DNA of 64,000 nt, from contig CM061254.1 in assembly GCA_022605425.2 (NCBI GenBank), positions 496,001 through 560,000 of the forward strand, given 5' to 3'. Below, one piece after another: positions 1 to 9,059 of this stretch (positions are counted from its first letter, which is position 1; each line of letters starts with the position of its first letter). The notes beneath the pieces are model-generated. The model saw only the letters and a list, made by a program, of their open reading frames with translations, was not told where the DNA came from and made no database searches. A program made the position numbers and the translations under genes. Source of the DNA: Hamiltosporidium tvaerminnensis. Lineage: Eukaryota; Microsporidia; Dubosqiidae.

Positions 1-630
1 AAAGATAATGATCAAACGGATAAAAGTATAATAAATTCCTTTAATAAAATAGAAGAGAATATCAAAGATAATGATCAAACGGATAAAAGTATTATTAATT
101 CCTTTAATAAAATAGAAGAGAATATCAAATTAAATTCCATCACTCAGATTGAAAATCTAAAAAATAAATCAAAAAACATTTTTTTAAAAATACCTGATTT
201 ATCAGAAAATAGAAATTTAGAAAAATCAGAAAATAAAAATTTAGAAAAATCAGAAAATAAAAACTTAGAAGACATAAAATCAGAAAACATAAAATCAGCA
301 AACAAAAACATAAAATCAGAAAACTTAGAAAAAAAATTACTTTCACAGAAGACAAAAGATATTCTAGAAAGAATACAAGAAAAAGAAAGAAAAAGAAGAG
401 AATCTTTTATAAAACAATGCTCAGATGATGATTTATTAAAAGAAATTAAATATAAAATTGATACGTATTTTTCTACAACCAATAAAAAAAGTGTACCTAT
501 TGAAGATATTATTAGTGTTCTTTGTATATTTCAAGGATATTCTGTACTTCTTAAATTGTGTTCTAAATTTCAAGATATTTATTTTATTAAAGAAATACAA
601 GGAATAGAATATTTGATAAAAAAGAAGTAA
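1..630 (+). CDS. C-terminal fragment of a possible DNA replication licensing factor Cdt1
   Basis: An open frame enters from the left edge in frame 1 and ends at TAA 628-630, giving the last 209 residues. The visible N-terminal part holds two copies of a 21-residue unit beginning KDNDQTDKSI, then LEKSENKN-type repeats of low complexity. The last 95 or so residues look like a folded domain. They start with KTKDILERIQEKE followed by basic residues, then predicted helices with DTYFSTTNKKSVPIEDII. The order (LLERI.EKE helix, then a winged-helix-like segment with a YF...K..(L/V)P.ED pattern) resembles the C-terminal MCM-binding domain of Cdt1, which loads Mcm2-7 at origins. This is recognition by eye; another winged-helix nuclear protein is possible. 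No start is visible because the gene begins outside the window. The stop lies inside a 76-bp tandem duplication, so the gene end itself has been copied downstream. Confidence 0.5.
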   Translation, partial: KDNDQTDKSIINSFNKIEENIKDNDQTDKSIINSFNKIEENIKLNSITQIENLKNKSKNIFLKIPDLSENRNLEKSENKNLEKSENKNLEDIKSENIKSANKNIKSENLEKKLLSQKTKDILERIQEKERKRRESFIKQCSDDDLLKEIKYKIDTYFSTTNKKSVPIEDIISVLCIFQGYSVLLKLCSKFQDIYFIKEIQGIEYLIKKK

Positions 631-785
631 ATTTATATGAAAATAAATGTTTTAGTAGATTATTAAAGAAATACAAGGAATAGAATATTTGATAAAAAAG
701 AAGTAAATTTATATGAAAATAAATGTTTTAGTAGATTATTAAAGAAATACAAGGAATAGAATATTTGATAAAAAAGAAGTAAAAT
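589..785. repeat. 76-bp tandem repeat overlapping the end of the Cdt1-like gene
   Basis: The motif aaagaaatac recurs at 589, 665 and 741, an exact 76-bp period with about 2.6 units. Each unit copies the last ~14 codons and stop of the upstream gene plus about 35 bp of 3' flank. Units are nearly identical, so the expansion is recent. Confidence 0.9.
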
Positions 786-934
786 TTAATGTAAATAATA
801 GAATATTAAGATAAAAAAGAATTATTATATGAAATATAATAATTGATATGAAAGATGTGAAAATAAATTTTTAAGATTAAAAAATGTAAACTTGGTTTTA
901 ATTTGTAGATTAGAATTTTATTTTCTTTCTAAAA

Positions 935-1410
935 TATAAATCTTAAATCATTTTATAAGTAAAGTAAATGATTTGTAGATCAGTATCTTTCTTTTAATAA
1001 ATATAAATCTTAAATCATTTTATAAGTAAAGTAAATGATTTGTAGATCAGTATCTTTCTTTTAATAAATATTTTTTTATTTTTTTTATAAACTATAAATC
1101 ATTTATCATTTTATAATCTCTAAGTAAATAATTTGATAATCTCTAAGTAAATAATTTTATAATCTCTAAGTAAATAATTTGATAATCTTTAAGTAAATAA
1201 TAAAAATAATTGAAATTAAATCATATCTTAAATCATTTTATAAGAAAGTAAATAAAAATTTAAAAAAATAATAAAAATAATTGAAATTAAATTATATCTT
1301 AAATCATTTTATAAGAAAGTAAATAAAAATTTAAAAAAATAATAAAAATAATTGAAATTCAATTATATCTTAAATCATTTTATAAGAAAGTAAATAAAAA
1401 TTTAAAAAAA
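935..1410. repeat. Cluster of short AT-rich minisatellites
   Basis: Three adjacent arrays are seen. One has a 67-bp unit (starts at 935 and 1002) built around tataaatcttaaatcatt. The second has a roughly 23-bp unit containing ataatctctaagtaaata, repeated about four times from 1112 to 1200. The third has a 70-bp unit with starts near 1199, 1269 and 1339 containing taataaaaataattgaaatt. No open frame or RNA gene is seen. Confidence 0.85.
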
Positions 1411-1540
1411 TATTTTTAATCTATAAATTTATATAAAATATTAAGTATAAAATAATTGATTCTTACAATTTTAATTTTTTTGATTTTAAAATATTTATAA
1501 GTATATTTATAAAGATTTGTAATAATATGTAAAGGGATGC

Positions 1541-1802
1541 TAAGGATTAAGGATATATTTCATTTCTAAGGATTAAAGATAATATTCTATTTCTAAGGAT
1601 TAAAGATAATATTCTATCTCTAAGGATTAAGGATAATATTCTATTTCTAAGAATACAAGATATATTTCATTTCTAAGGATTAAAGATAATATTCTATTTC
1701 TAAGGATTAAGGATAATATTCTATTTCTAAGGATTAAGGATAATATTCTATTTCTAAGGATTAAGGATAATATTCTATTTCTAAGATTTAAAGATAATAT
1801 TT
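1541..1802. repeat. 27-bp minisatellite, about ten units
   Basis: The unit is ctaaggattaaagataat followed by attctattt, in about ten nearly identical copies. One variant carries gaatacaaga in place of gattaaggat. The array is contiguous, so it is a tandem repeat and not a spaced array. Confidence 0.9.
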
Positions 1803-1959
1803 TAGATATTAACTAAATTAAAATCTAGATATTAAATAAATTAAAAAATACTTTAAAGAAACTTAATATAATAATAATTTAAGATTATAATTTTATATAA
1901 ATCAAAGCTTAAATATAACCTGAAATGTAAAATACTTAAAAGTAACTTAATAGAAATCA

Positions 1960-2165
1960 AGATATTAAATTAGAAATAAGAATCTGATAATAAAATTATA
2001 AATCATAAATTAAAATCAAGATATTAAATCATAAATAAAAATTAGAAAGAAGAATCTGATAATAAAATTATATTTAATATTCCAATTAAAATTATAAATC
2101 ATAAATTAAAATCAAGATATTAAATCATAAATTATAAATCAAGATATTAAATCAAGATATTAAAG
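1960..2165. repeat. Irregular AT-rich repeats (aaatcaagatattaaatc type)
   Basis: The strings aaatcaagatattaaatc and agaatctgataataaaatt recur several times with irregular spacing. No coding potential is seen. Confidence 0.6.
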
Positions 2166-2238
2166 ATTAATTGATATTTAAATATTTTTTATTAAAGAAA
2201 ATGTAAAGAAAACAGTAAAAGAATTATGACTTTAATAC

Positions 2239-2530
2239 TTCAATTGATATAAATTATTGTATAAAATTCTGAATTAAAATATTTTACCTTTTTTTATATA
2301 TTTTCTTCAATTGATATAAATTTTTGTATAAAATTCTGAATTAAAATATTTTACCTTTTTTTTATATATTTTCTTCAATTGATATAAATTTTTGTATAAA
2401 ATTCTGAATTAAAATATTTTACCTTTTTTTATATATTTTCTTCAATTGATATAAATTTTTGTATAAAATTCTGAATTAAAATATTTTACCTTTTTTTATA
2501 TATTTTCTTCAATTGATATAAATTATTATT
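2239..2530. repeat. 66-68-bp satellite matching the tail of the RLE retrotransposon
   Basis: Unit starts (cttcaattgata) are at 2239, 2305, 2373, 2440 and 2507. Within each unit the stretch ataaaattctgaattaaaat then attttacc, a T-run, and ttttcttc closely follows the minus-strand 3' end of the retrotransposon at 37673-37730, which reads ataaaattctgggttaaaat, then attttttacc and ttttcttctacc. The array therefore appears to be amplified from a retroelement tail plus about 20 bp of flank. Confidence 0.75.
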
Positions 2531-2599
2531 TTATAAAAATCTTGATTTCTATTTATTTAAAAGGTAATTAATAAAACATATAAATAATTCTTATAACGA

Positions 2600-2690
2600 A
2601 CAAATTATGAAATAAAATATAATATTAGGTATTACAAAGGTTATTTATAAAATATAATATTAGGTATTACAAAGGTTATTTATATTAAAA
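2600..2690. repeat. 35-bp duplication
   Basis: The unit aaaatataatattaggtatt followed by acaaaggttatttat occurs twice in direct tandem. No gene is seen between here and 2784. Confidence 0.7.
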
Positions 2691-2784
2691 CAATAGAGGT
2701 TTATAAAATATAGGAAATAAGAAATATTACATATCCATATCTTTACTCACTACATAAAATACACATATAAATCTAATATTTTGA

Positions 2785-3797
2785 TTAATCTTCATTACAT
2801 AGAATACAACTATCACTTTTACTTAATAAAAATTTCTGAGTATAAATTTTATATTCAGAATTATAAAATATATAATCATATTCTTTATTAGATTTGATAC
2901 TTTTAATCTCTTTGAAAATTAAAGAAGCAGCAATAGAATTTATATAACATACATTAGGTATAATATCTCTTTCTATACCAATTATTTCAAATGAATTTGT
3001 AGGTTTTAGATTGTTTGATAATGCAAGTTTATTAAACTTTAGTTTTACAGATTCTATGAAATTTGAAATGTTTCTGTTATTTGAATCAATAGATATTTTA
3101 TTACTTAAATCTTTAGGCAAATTATTACTTAAATCTTTAGGTAAATTATTACTTAAATCTTTAGTTAAATCACCAGGTAAATTATTAGTTGAATAACTTA
3201 AATTATCCTTTGCTTTTTCTTTGAATTGTATAATTAAAGATAAAATAATTTGGTGTCTTGAATATTTAGAAAGATTTTTTTCTATATTTTTTATAGTACA
3301 AAACGATAAATTAACTTGTGTATTGTACATTTCTTTAATACAATACAGACAAGAAAACCCCTTTTTAACTACTTTTACATGTATTTTCATATTTTCTATT
3401 CCAGAATCAATAAAAAAAATATTTTTTACACATTTTTTTATCAAAAAATTTATATGCATCCTAGCTACAATATTATCTAAACACGATATTATTATATCAA
3501 AATGTTTTATATCTTCTTCTTTAAGTTTAAGTACGTCAGTATTAATATATTTGTATTTTTTATTTTTACGGTTATTTAAATTAGAACAAAGTACTTCTGC
3601 TTTGTTCTTTCCTATATCTTTTTTTAAATACATAAATTGTCTGTTTAGATTTGATATTTCTATTTCATCGTAATCTAAAAGTGTAATTTTGTATTCTTTT
3701 TGTGTTATTAATAGTTTTATAAGTTCTGATCCTATACCGCCACAGCCTATAAATTATTATATTTTTTTTTTCACTTACCTAAAACTAATATTTGCAT
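2785..3797 (-). CDS. UBA3: NEDD8-activating enzyme E1 catalytic subunit UBA3, with one 32-nt intron
   Basis: The spliced gene encodes 326 residues and would adenylate NEDD8 and form its E1 thioester. Exon 1 is 3797-3779 (MQILVLG...), the intron is 3778-3747, and exon 2 is 3746-2785. Splicing restores the nucleotide-binding loop GCGGIG at residues 7-12, followed by DYDEIEISNLNRQF (31-44), KAEV and LDN..AR.H.N. Zinc pairs are C139/C142 and C320/C323, and the catalytic cysteine is C156 in FCTI. The context EMYNTQVNLSFCTI matches UBA3 (ELYPPQVNFPMCTI) better than UBA2, as does a late IIP...SIAASLIFKEI segment. The protein stops three residues after the last zinc cysteine, so the C-terminal ubiquitin-fold domain that binds UBC12 appears absent. 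An 8-residue NNLPKDLS repeat interrupts the middle. The NEDD8 gene itself lies at 43298-43552. A CCC tract precedes the ATG. Confidence 0.88.
3747..3778 (-). other. Spliceosomal intron, 32 nt, in UBA3
   Basis: The minus strand reads GTAAGT, an A-run, then ATAATAATTTATAG. Removal joins ATG-CAA-ATA-TTA-GTT-TTA-G to GC-TGT-GGC and restores the P-loop-like GCGGIG motif of E1 enzymes. Retention puts stops before the conserved motif. Size and signals fit microsporidian introns. Confidence 0.88.
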
Positions 3798-3809
3798 TTT
3801 TAAGTTTGA

Positions 3810-3812
3810 GGG
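3810..3812 (-). promoter_or_regulatory. CCC motif upstream of UBA3
   Basis: CCC on the minus strand lies 12 nt before the ATG. A CCC/GGG tract shortly upstream of the start is a known microsporidian gene-start signal, and it is seen in the same position class for the other intact genes here. Confidence 0.5.
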
Positions 3813-3903
3813 AGAAATGTGGTTGAATGAAAAATACTTTAATACGAAAGAATATTTTTTTATTAAAGAATATTTTGTTATGAAAGAATTATATTTTTAT
3901 TAT

Positions 3904-4125
3904 GAGATTGGTTGTCTTATATTTATAAAAAAATGAATTTTATTTTAATTCTTTACTTTTATTGTTAGATTAATTGTCTTATGTTTATAGTATCTTGATT
4001 TTGTTTTCATACATATATTGGTAGATTGAATGTCTTATATTTATAAAAAAATGAATTTTATTTTAATTCTTAATTATTATTGTTAGATTAATTGTCTTAT
4101 ATTTGTAGTATCTTGATTTTGTTTT
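3904..4125. repeat. 118-bp tandem duplication
   Basis: Two units starting at 3906 and 4024 share tgtcttatatttataaaaaa and the following ttttgttttc-type text. Within each unit a half-unit repeat (agattaattgtcttat) is visible at 3967 and 4085. The segment is non-coding, and nothing else is seen from 3798 to 4261. Confidence 0.75.
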
Positions 4126-4261
4126 CTTGTTTTTTTTAAAAACTATCTCTAAAGTTTTGTTTCTTTAATACTAATTTTTTTACGATTGACTCGTATTTAA
4201 TATCTAAAAATTATTTTATTTACGAAATCAAAATGATGGAGAGTGAGTAACCACATAAAAA

Positions 4262-4945
4262 ACTTTCGGTCTGGTAATGAGTAATAGGTAACTGAGGTGA
4301 AGACCATTATTTGGAGTTTTTGCGGGAATAAAAACACATTATGTCTTCGGTTGTTTCATAAGAGTTTTTATAAGAAGAGGTCTACGAAACGGCAAAACTT
4401 TTTCTACGAATTTATTTGCAGTTTTCATGTAAGTAGATTAAAGATCGTAGCTGAATTTGTAGGTATTTGCGGCGTAAAAGCATGGAAACCTAGCCCTGCT
4501 CACTCGGGTTAGAAGAGTTAGTGCATGTGTGATATAAAAAATAATATCTTAAAATCGAGAAAACTGTAGCAGGGTATACCTGTTGGTATGGCATGTCACT
4601 ATCTAGGTGGACTCCTGTAAGTCGCCGTAATATATCTTATCTAGATGTTTATTGGTTCTGGTAAGTGTATAGTATGTAAGAATCCTACATAGCTCTGGGT
4701 GAGCTTTAGTGAGGTTTAACCTACGATCTTACTCAATTAAACGGATATTAACGAACTCCCCGCAATTATTTCGCTGGTTAATCGAGTTTTACACAGTTTA
4801 AGATGAAAGGGTTTGGGATGTAGGTATTAGAAGGAGTGGCGAAAGATGATGGAGTAGCAATTATTTATGTAAACCTAGAATTGCGTTAATGTCGTGAAAA
4901 CAATATAAACTTACCACTGTCTTAAAAAGATCTAATCTTTGTATA
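4262..4945 (+). mobile_element. Internally deleted non-autonomous LINE derivative, copy 1
   Basis: The first ~170 bp (to about 4430) aligns with the 5' end of the decayed LINE at about 9075-9260: both have ctggtaatg/ctcggcaatg, a gaagaccatt/gaagatcatt block, gcgggaataaa/gtgggaataaa and ttctacgaatttatttg-like text. The remaining ~500 bp aligns with the 3' end of the same LINE at 12480-12960, sharing gctcactcgggttagaag, gttggtatggcat, ctaggt and taaacctagaa. About 3.2 kb containing the endonuclease and reverse transcriptase is missing. It has no plausible protein, and the short open frames inside are not conserved among copies. At least four further copies occur in this window, so it behaves as a family rather than a one-off deletion. 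Confidence 0.8.
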
Positions 4946-5315
4946 TAAAAATATTAAACGCCATAACTTTGTTGCTGGATTATGAAATTTTAATATAGAA
5001 TCAAAATCAATATATTGAAAAAAAATGTGCTATATTCTTATTTTTTAAATCTATAAATTTTTTTTATATAAGGACAAATATTTTCATTAAAGTACTTTTA
5101 TAGGCAAATTAATAATAAAAAGATACAATAAATAAAAAGATAAAATGCACATTTATAATGATTTTATGTTCCAAAATGCCAAAATATAGTATAGTCGATC
5201 TTTTCTATTCATTAAAACCATTACTGTATTTAATTAAATTAAATCTATTTTTTTAATTTAATTAATCATATCAGTAAAATAGATCAAAAATAAAAATCGA
5301 AAGAAGTCCATATAC
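4946..5315. other. AT-rich spacer, no gene seen
   Basis: The spacer between the LINE derivative and the LRR gene holds runs such as taatttaattaaattaaa but no open frame, tRNA or clear promoter motif. No CCC tract lies near the downstream ATG. Confidence 0.5.
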
Positions 5316-7697
5316 ATGCCATACAATTTTAAAAAGGAAACAATGCAATTGATAAAAATTTTGAACTTCTTGAAAACGTGTACCTACTTTGTATTAAAAT
5401 ACAGCATTATGTACCTGAATATATATCTTGAGGATTTGCAATCAATTTCAATAAATTGTTGTGCTTACAGTATAAATGTTGAGTTTTTGTCAGTGAATGA
5501 AACAAATAAGGCAGATTTATATTCTAATCAAGTCGAAAATTATTTCTTAAACAAAGAAAATTTAGAATACTCGGAGAATATAACTCCTCGGAAGAGAATA
5601 GAAATGAAAACACCAAAATTATTTACTTTTTTATATCCCGATGATACTTTTCTAAAATTAGGATTCTTTGAGAAACTTATAAATGAAAATAAAACAAAAA
5701 TACAGCTTTTAGTATATGAAAAAGAATATTTTAATATTTTATATTTTTTTACGATAGCAAGAAATAGAGATGAAATTATGATGATAGACCTGGAAATGTT
5801 TTTCCACATATTGAAATATCTTAATATAATGGATGTAGATATTAATAAGAACTATCATGAATTCATAAAAAGTTTGGTATTTTATGTAAAAAATTTCAAT
5901 GAAGAGTATACTAGAAAATTCGGGCTTGAAAAACTTTTAGATTATAAACGGTATAATAGTTACCATATACTTGATATAACCAAATGTTTTTTAAAATTTA
6001 ACTTGTTTAGTAAATATAATAGTTATCTAACATTCCATGAATATAATAAAATATTATTTTCTCAATCTCGAATAATATCAGAAAATCTTAAACAATATAA
6101 AAAATTTATTACAATGCAAATCACAGACTTTAATTATATCGCGTATATACGATCAGTAAGTTCAATTTTCAATTCTACATGGAAAATTTTATGTAGGGTT
6201 CTTTATTTTGATAAACTATACATAGGGCTTTCATTTATTCATGGTCAAGACATTGATACTAATATGCTTGTTTGTAACTTGCCAAAAAATATAAGAAAAA
6301 TAGATATATTAGCATCAAATAATATATCATTGGTTGACAAGTTGTATGAATTTGGAGTTTTCACTACCATTAAAAACGTAAAAATAATTCAGAATGCTTC
6401 TCTATATTCATTTTTGAAAAGAATGAATTATTTCGATCAAACCCAAATGCTTAAATTCGAGTTAAATAGAATGTCATTTATGGAAATAAACGCTTTAGAA
6501 AAAATAAATCTTCCTCAGTCCATTAAAATTTTGAAAATTATTATCTGTAAATTTTCTGAGTTTAGAAATAGAACTCCGAATCACTATTTATTAGGAAATA
6601 TCCAAAATCTTGTGATAGATTCTTCGAGCTCGATCGAAATATCAGATGATGAAACTAATTTTGCAAAACTATCAAACGATGGATACTATAAATATTTAAT
6701 CGGAGCCGATTTTTTTTTCTATGAAAGCAAATTTAATCTACATGATTACAAAGATATATTTAAAATTGAAAAAATTATTCGCTTAAACCTAACTCTATTA
6801 AGTGCTAAAGATAATTTTCTAGAAGATTATAGCTTTTTAAGAGCATTTAAGTCTTTAAAAAATCTGTATCTGGAAAACTTTAAATTGACGAATGAACTTT
6901 TGAGGGAAATCGTAAATTGTAAAAAATTGGTTTCGCTTTATTTTATGACTTTCGAATATGATGAAAGTATTGATGCAATGAATTTGAATGTTTGTAACAA
7001 TTCTATCATATATATTAAAATAAAATGCCCGAAAAATGTTTTAGATTGTAGATTCATTTATCTTTTATCAAGATTTACTTTCTTACAACATCTAATTTTT
7101 CGCGATGTATCTTTTTCAAATAAAGAACCAGAAAATTTTAATCAGACCAAAAACCCAATTGAATTAAACCTTTTATTATCTGGTTCTGCGAGAGAACAAC
7201 TAAAAACCTTAAAAATAAAAAACAATCCGACTTTCGCTAATCGGAATACTTTTAGTATTTTAAATATATATTCGAAGTATTTTAATCTCCAATATCTTCA
7301 CCATCTTACATATGAGGTTTGTTCTTTTTACCAAGAAGATATTTATGTATTTTCTAGCTTTAAACAACTTCATCGTTTAGAACTGAATGTGAAAAGAAGA
7401 GATTCAATTTCAAATATTTTGAAGCAGATACTCCGGACAAATATTAAACATACTATCAATAGAATGCTTGTACAGTTAGATAAATTTATTGACCGAGAGT
7501 TTCTAGAAATTTTATACTTCAAAAAAATAAAAATCTTGATACTTAGAATTGAATCAATATCTGAAACAGATAAGAAATATTTGAATATATTGTATAATAT
7601 GAATTTTAATAGGCTAGAAGTATATATATTTAAGAACGAAAACGTGGAAAATTCTATAAGTAAAACTAGAAAATTGATTTACAAAAATTATAATTGA
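5316..7697 (+). CDS. Leucine-rich-repeat-like protein of unknown function, 793 aa
   Basis: An uninterrupted frame of 793 residues begins MPYNFKKETM. The first ~35 residues include a hydrophobic stretch (about 11-35) that could be a signal or anchor, though ATG codons at residues 10 and 32 offer shorter alternatives. From about residue 300 onward, short irregular leucine-rich units appear: LKFELNRMSFMEINALEKI, LPQSIKILKIIICKF, LKNLYLENFKLTNELLREI, LQHLIFRDVSF, LKTLKIKNNPTF, LHRLELNVKR. These are degenerate LRRs of about 22-26 residues with no canonical consensus, as in expanded microsporidian LRR families. A dead relative lies at 30560-32480 on the other strand. No CCC tract is seen upstream, unlike the core genes here. 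The exact role is unknown; surface or secreted interaction is a guess from the fold. Confidence 0.7.
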   Translation: MPYNFKKETMQLIKILNFLKTCTYFVLKYSIMYLNIYLEDLQSISINCCAYSINVEFLSVNETNKADLYSNQVENYFLNKENLEYSENITPRKRIEMKTPKLFTFLYPDDTFLKLGFFEKLINENKTKIQLLVYEKEYFNILYFFTIARNRDEIMMIDLEMFFHILKYLNIMDVDINKNYHEFIKSLVFYVKNFNEEYTRKFGLEKLLDYKRYNSYHILDITKCFLKFNLFSKYNSYLTFHEYNKILFSQSRIISENLKQYKKFITMQITDFNYIAYIRSVSSIFNSTWKILCRVLYFDKLYIGLSFIHGQDIDTNMLVCNLPKNIRKIDILASNNISLVDKLYEFGVFTTIKNVKIIQNASLYSFLKRMNYFDQTQMLKFELNRMSFMEINALEKINLPQSIKILKIIICKFSEFRNRTPNHYLLGNIQNLVIDSSSSIEISDDETNFAKLSNDGYYKYLIGADFFFYESKFNLHDYKDIFKIEKIIRLNLTLLSAKDNFLEDYSFLRAFKSLKNLYLENFKLTNELLREIVNCKKLVSLYFMTFEYDESIDAMNLNVCNNSIIYIKIKCPKNVLDCRFIYLLSRFTFLQHLIFRDVSFSNKEPENFNQTKNPIELNLLLSGSAREQLKTLKIKNNPTFANRNTFSILNIYSKYFNLQYLHHLTYEVCSFYQEDIYVFSSFKQLHRLELNVKRRDSISNILKQILRTNIKHTINRMLVQLDKFIDREFLEILYFKKIKILILRIESISETDKKYLNILYNMNFNRLEVYIFKNENVENSISKTRKLIYKNYN

Positions 7698-9059
7698 AAA
7701 TAAAACTTTATGGCTTTTCCATGTCCCAATCTATCTTTCTTTTCTTATTGTTAATCTAAATTTTTAAGATTTTAAACTATAAAATATATTCTATAACCAC
7801 ATTTGAGAAAGAAAATTTCGTTCCATCATACTTGAGATCTATATATAATCCTAAAAATATAATTTATATATTGCTGAGTATGTTCTATCGCTGTTTTTAC
7901 TTTTTATCTTTTTTCATTCGATTGTGGTAATTTTAACAACGGCATTTTTTTTTCTATGTTTAACATAAATTCTTGCATTTAGTATTTACTTCTAATTTTT
8001 GTATTTCTTTATTTTCTTCAACGTTTCTTTGTGATTATCTGAACTATAAATATGATATCTTTTGCCGTTTTGTGGCTTTAATACCATCCGAAGTGTTCCC
8101 ATTCAGCTTCATCGTAAATGCTTTTTTGTTTCAATCTTAGTATAAAATCAAAAATACCTTTTTCTTGTTTAGTAAGTATTATCGAAATTAATAGGCTTTT
8201 ATTTTTACTGAGCCGAAGCAAAATAAGATGCTTCCTACGGTACAATGTCCTATACAAACATTGTTTAAATATAAGCTATAACATGCAGGCTAACTCTACG
8301 AACAAAATACAATTCAGCTCCGCAAATAAAACGTAATTCGATTATTAATTTTAAAATATGATGCACCTCTAGTAAACTTCCTTCGATTTTATCGGGTGTT
8401 TCATATTTGTCTCATTACATATACAAGATATATAGGTTTACAATCTAAAATTTCTTAATCAGATGTTTACTGATAATTCAAATTAGGCTCCTTTAAGAAT
8501 TTATTGAATAGCGTGTTTCTCAAAACTTTTTCGATGATTGAAACCAAATATAGCTATTATTTAGAGACCCCTCATAAAAACGAAAAAAATACCACCTTAA
8601 TTCATAAATCGAGTTAGTCATTATTTTATAAATCTTTTCTTCTTTACATAAGAAAAATATTATATATAGATTTCTGCTTTATATACCACACAACTAATTC
8701 ACCTGGCATGGGCTCGTTTAGGAAATCATCATTCGTAATAAATTAAAATCAAATACGTTCCAAAAACCGGTTAAAACATAATAACTATTCAACATTTTGT
8801 AATAATTTTTCTGATATTTTTAGATATTTTACATTTTTTTTTAAAGTATTCCATTGCAAAATCATTAAATTTTATTTAATTCCTTATAATTTGTCCGGTT
8901 TGTCAAATTATATATAAAATACCATAACTGTGGGTAATATTCTAAGATTGATTCACCAGAATCGCTTGATTCATTAGAAATTAATTTAAAATGTATGTGA
9001 AAAGAATTCTCGATTGAACAATTAAGTCTTTTCATATTATTTTAATATATATTTTGTTT
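7698..9059. other. AT-rich intergenic region, no supported gene
   Basis: Only short open frames without conserved motifs are present, for example 8118-8336. No tandem array or recognised repeat was found by eye. It may be an eroded transposon, but nothing specific supports that. Confidence 0.4.

Noticed and set aside
935-2530. Possible CRISPR-like repeat array
   Set aside because: Units are contiguous or nearly so, vary in length, have no unique spacers, and the genome is eukaryotic. They are minisatellites.
2785-3797. Reading the E1 as UBA2 (SUMO E1) or a MoeB/ThiF protein
   Set aside because: The segment around the catalytic cysteine (EMYNTQVNLSFCTI) and the late IIP...AASLIFKEI block fit UBA3 better, and a matching NEDD8 gene is present. 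UBA2 is not fully excluded without a tree.
4297-4512. 71-residue frame as a gene
   Set aside because: It lies within a repeat whose other copies do not keep the frame. It is a by-product of LINE-end sequence.
4430-4945. Structured ncRNA or rRNA fragment, suggested by conserved GC-richer blocks
   Set aside because: The same blocks form the 3' end of the LINE at 12480-12960 and occur in several dispersed copies of unequal age. No rRNA core motif is present.
8118-8336. 72-residue frame in the 7.7-9.0 kb gap
   Set aside because: No recognisable motif, no gene-start signal, and length expected by chance in this sequence.
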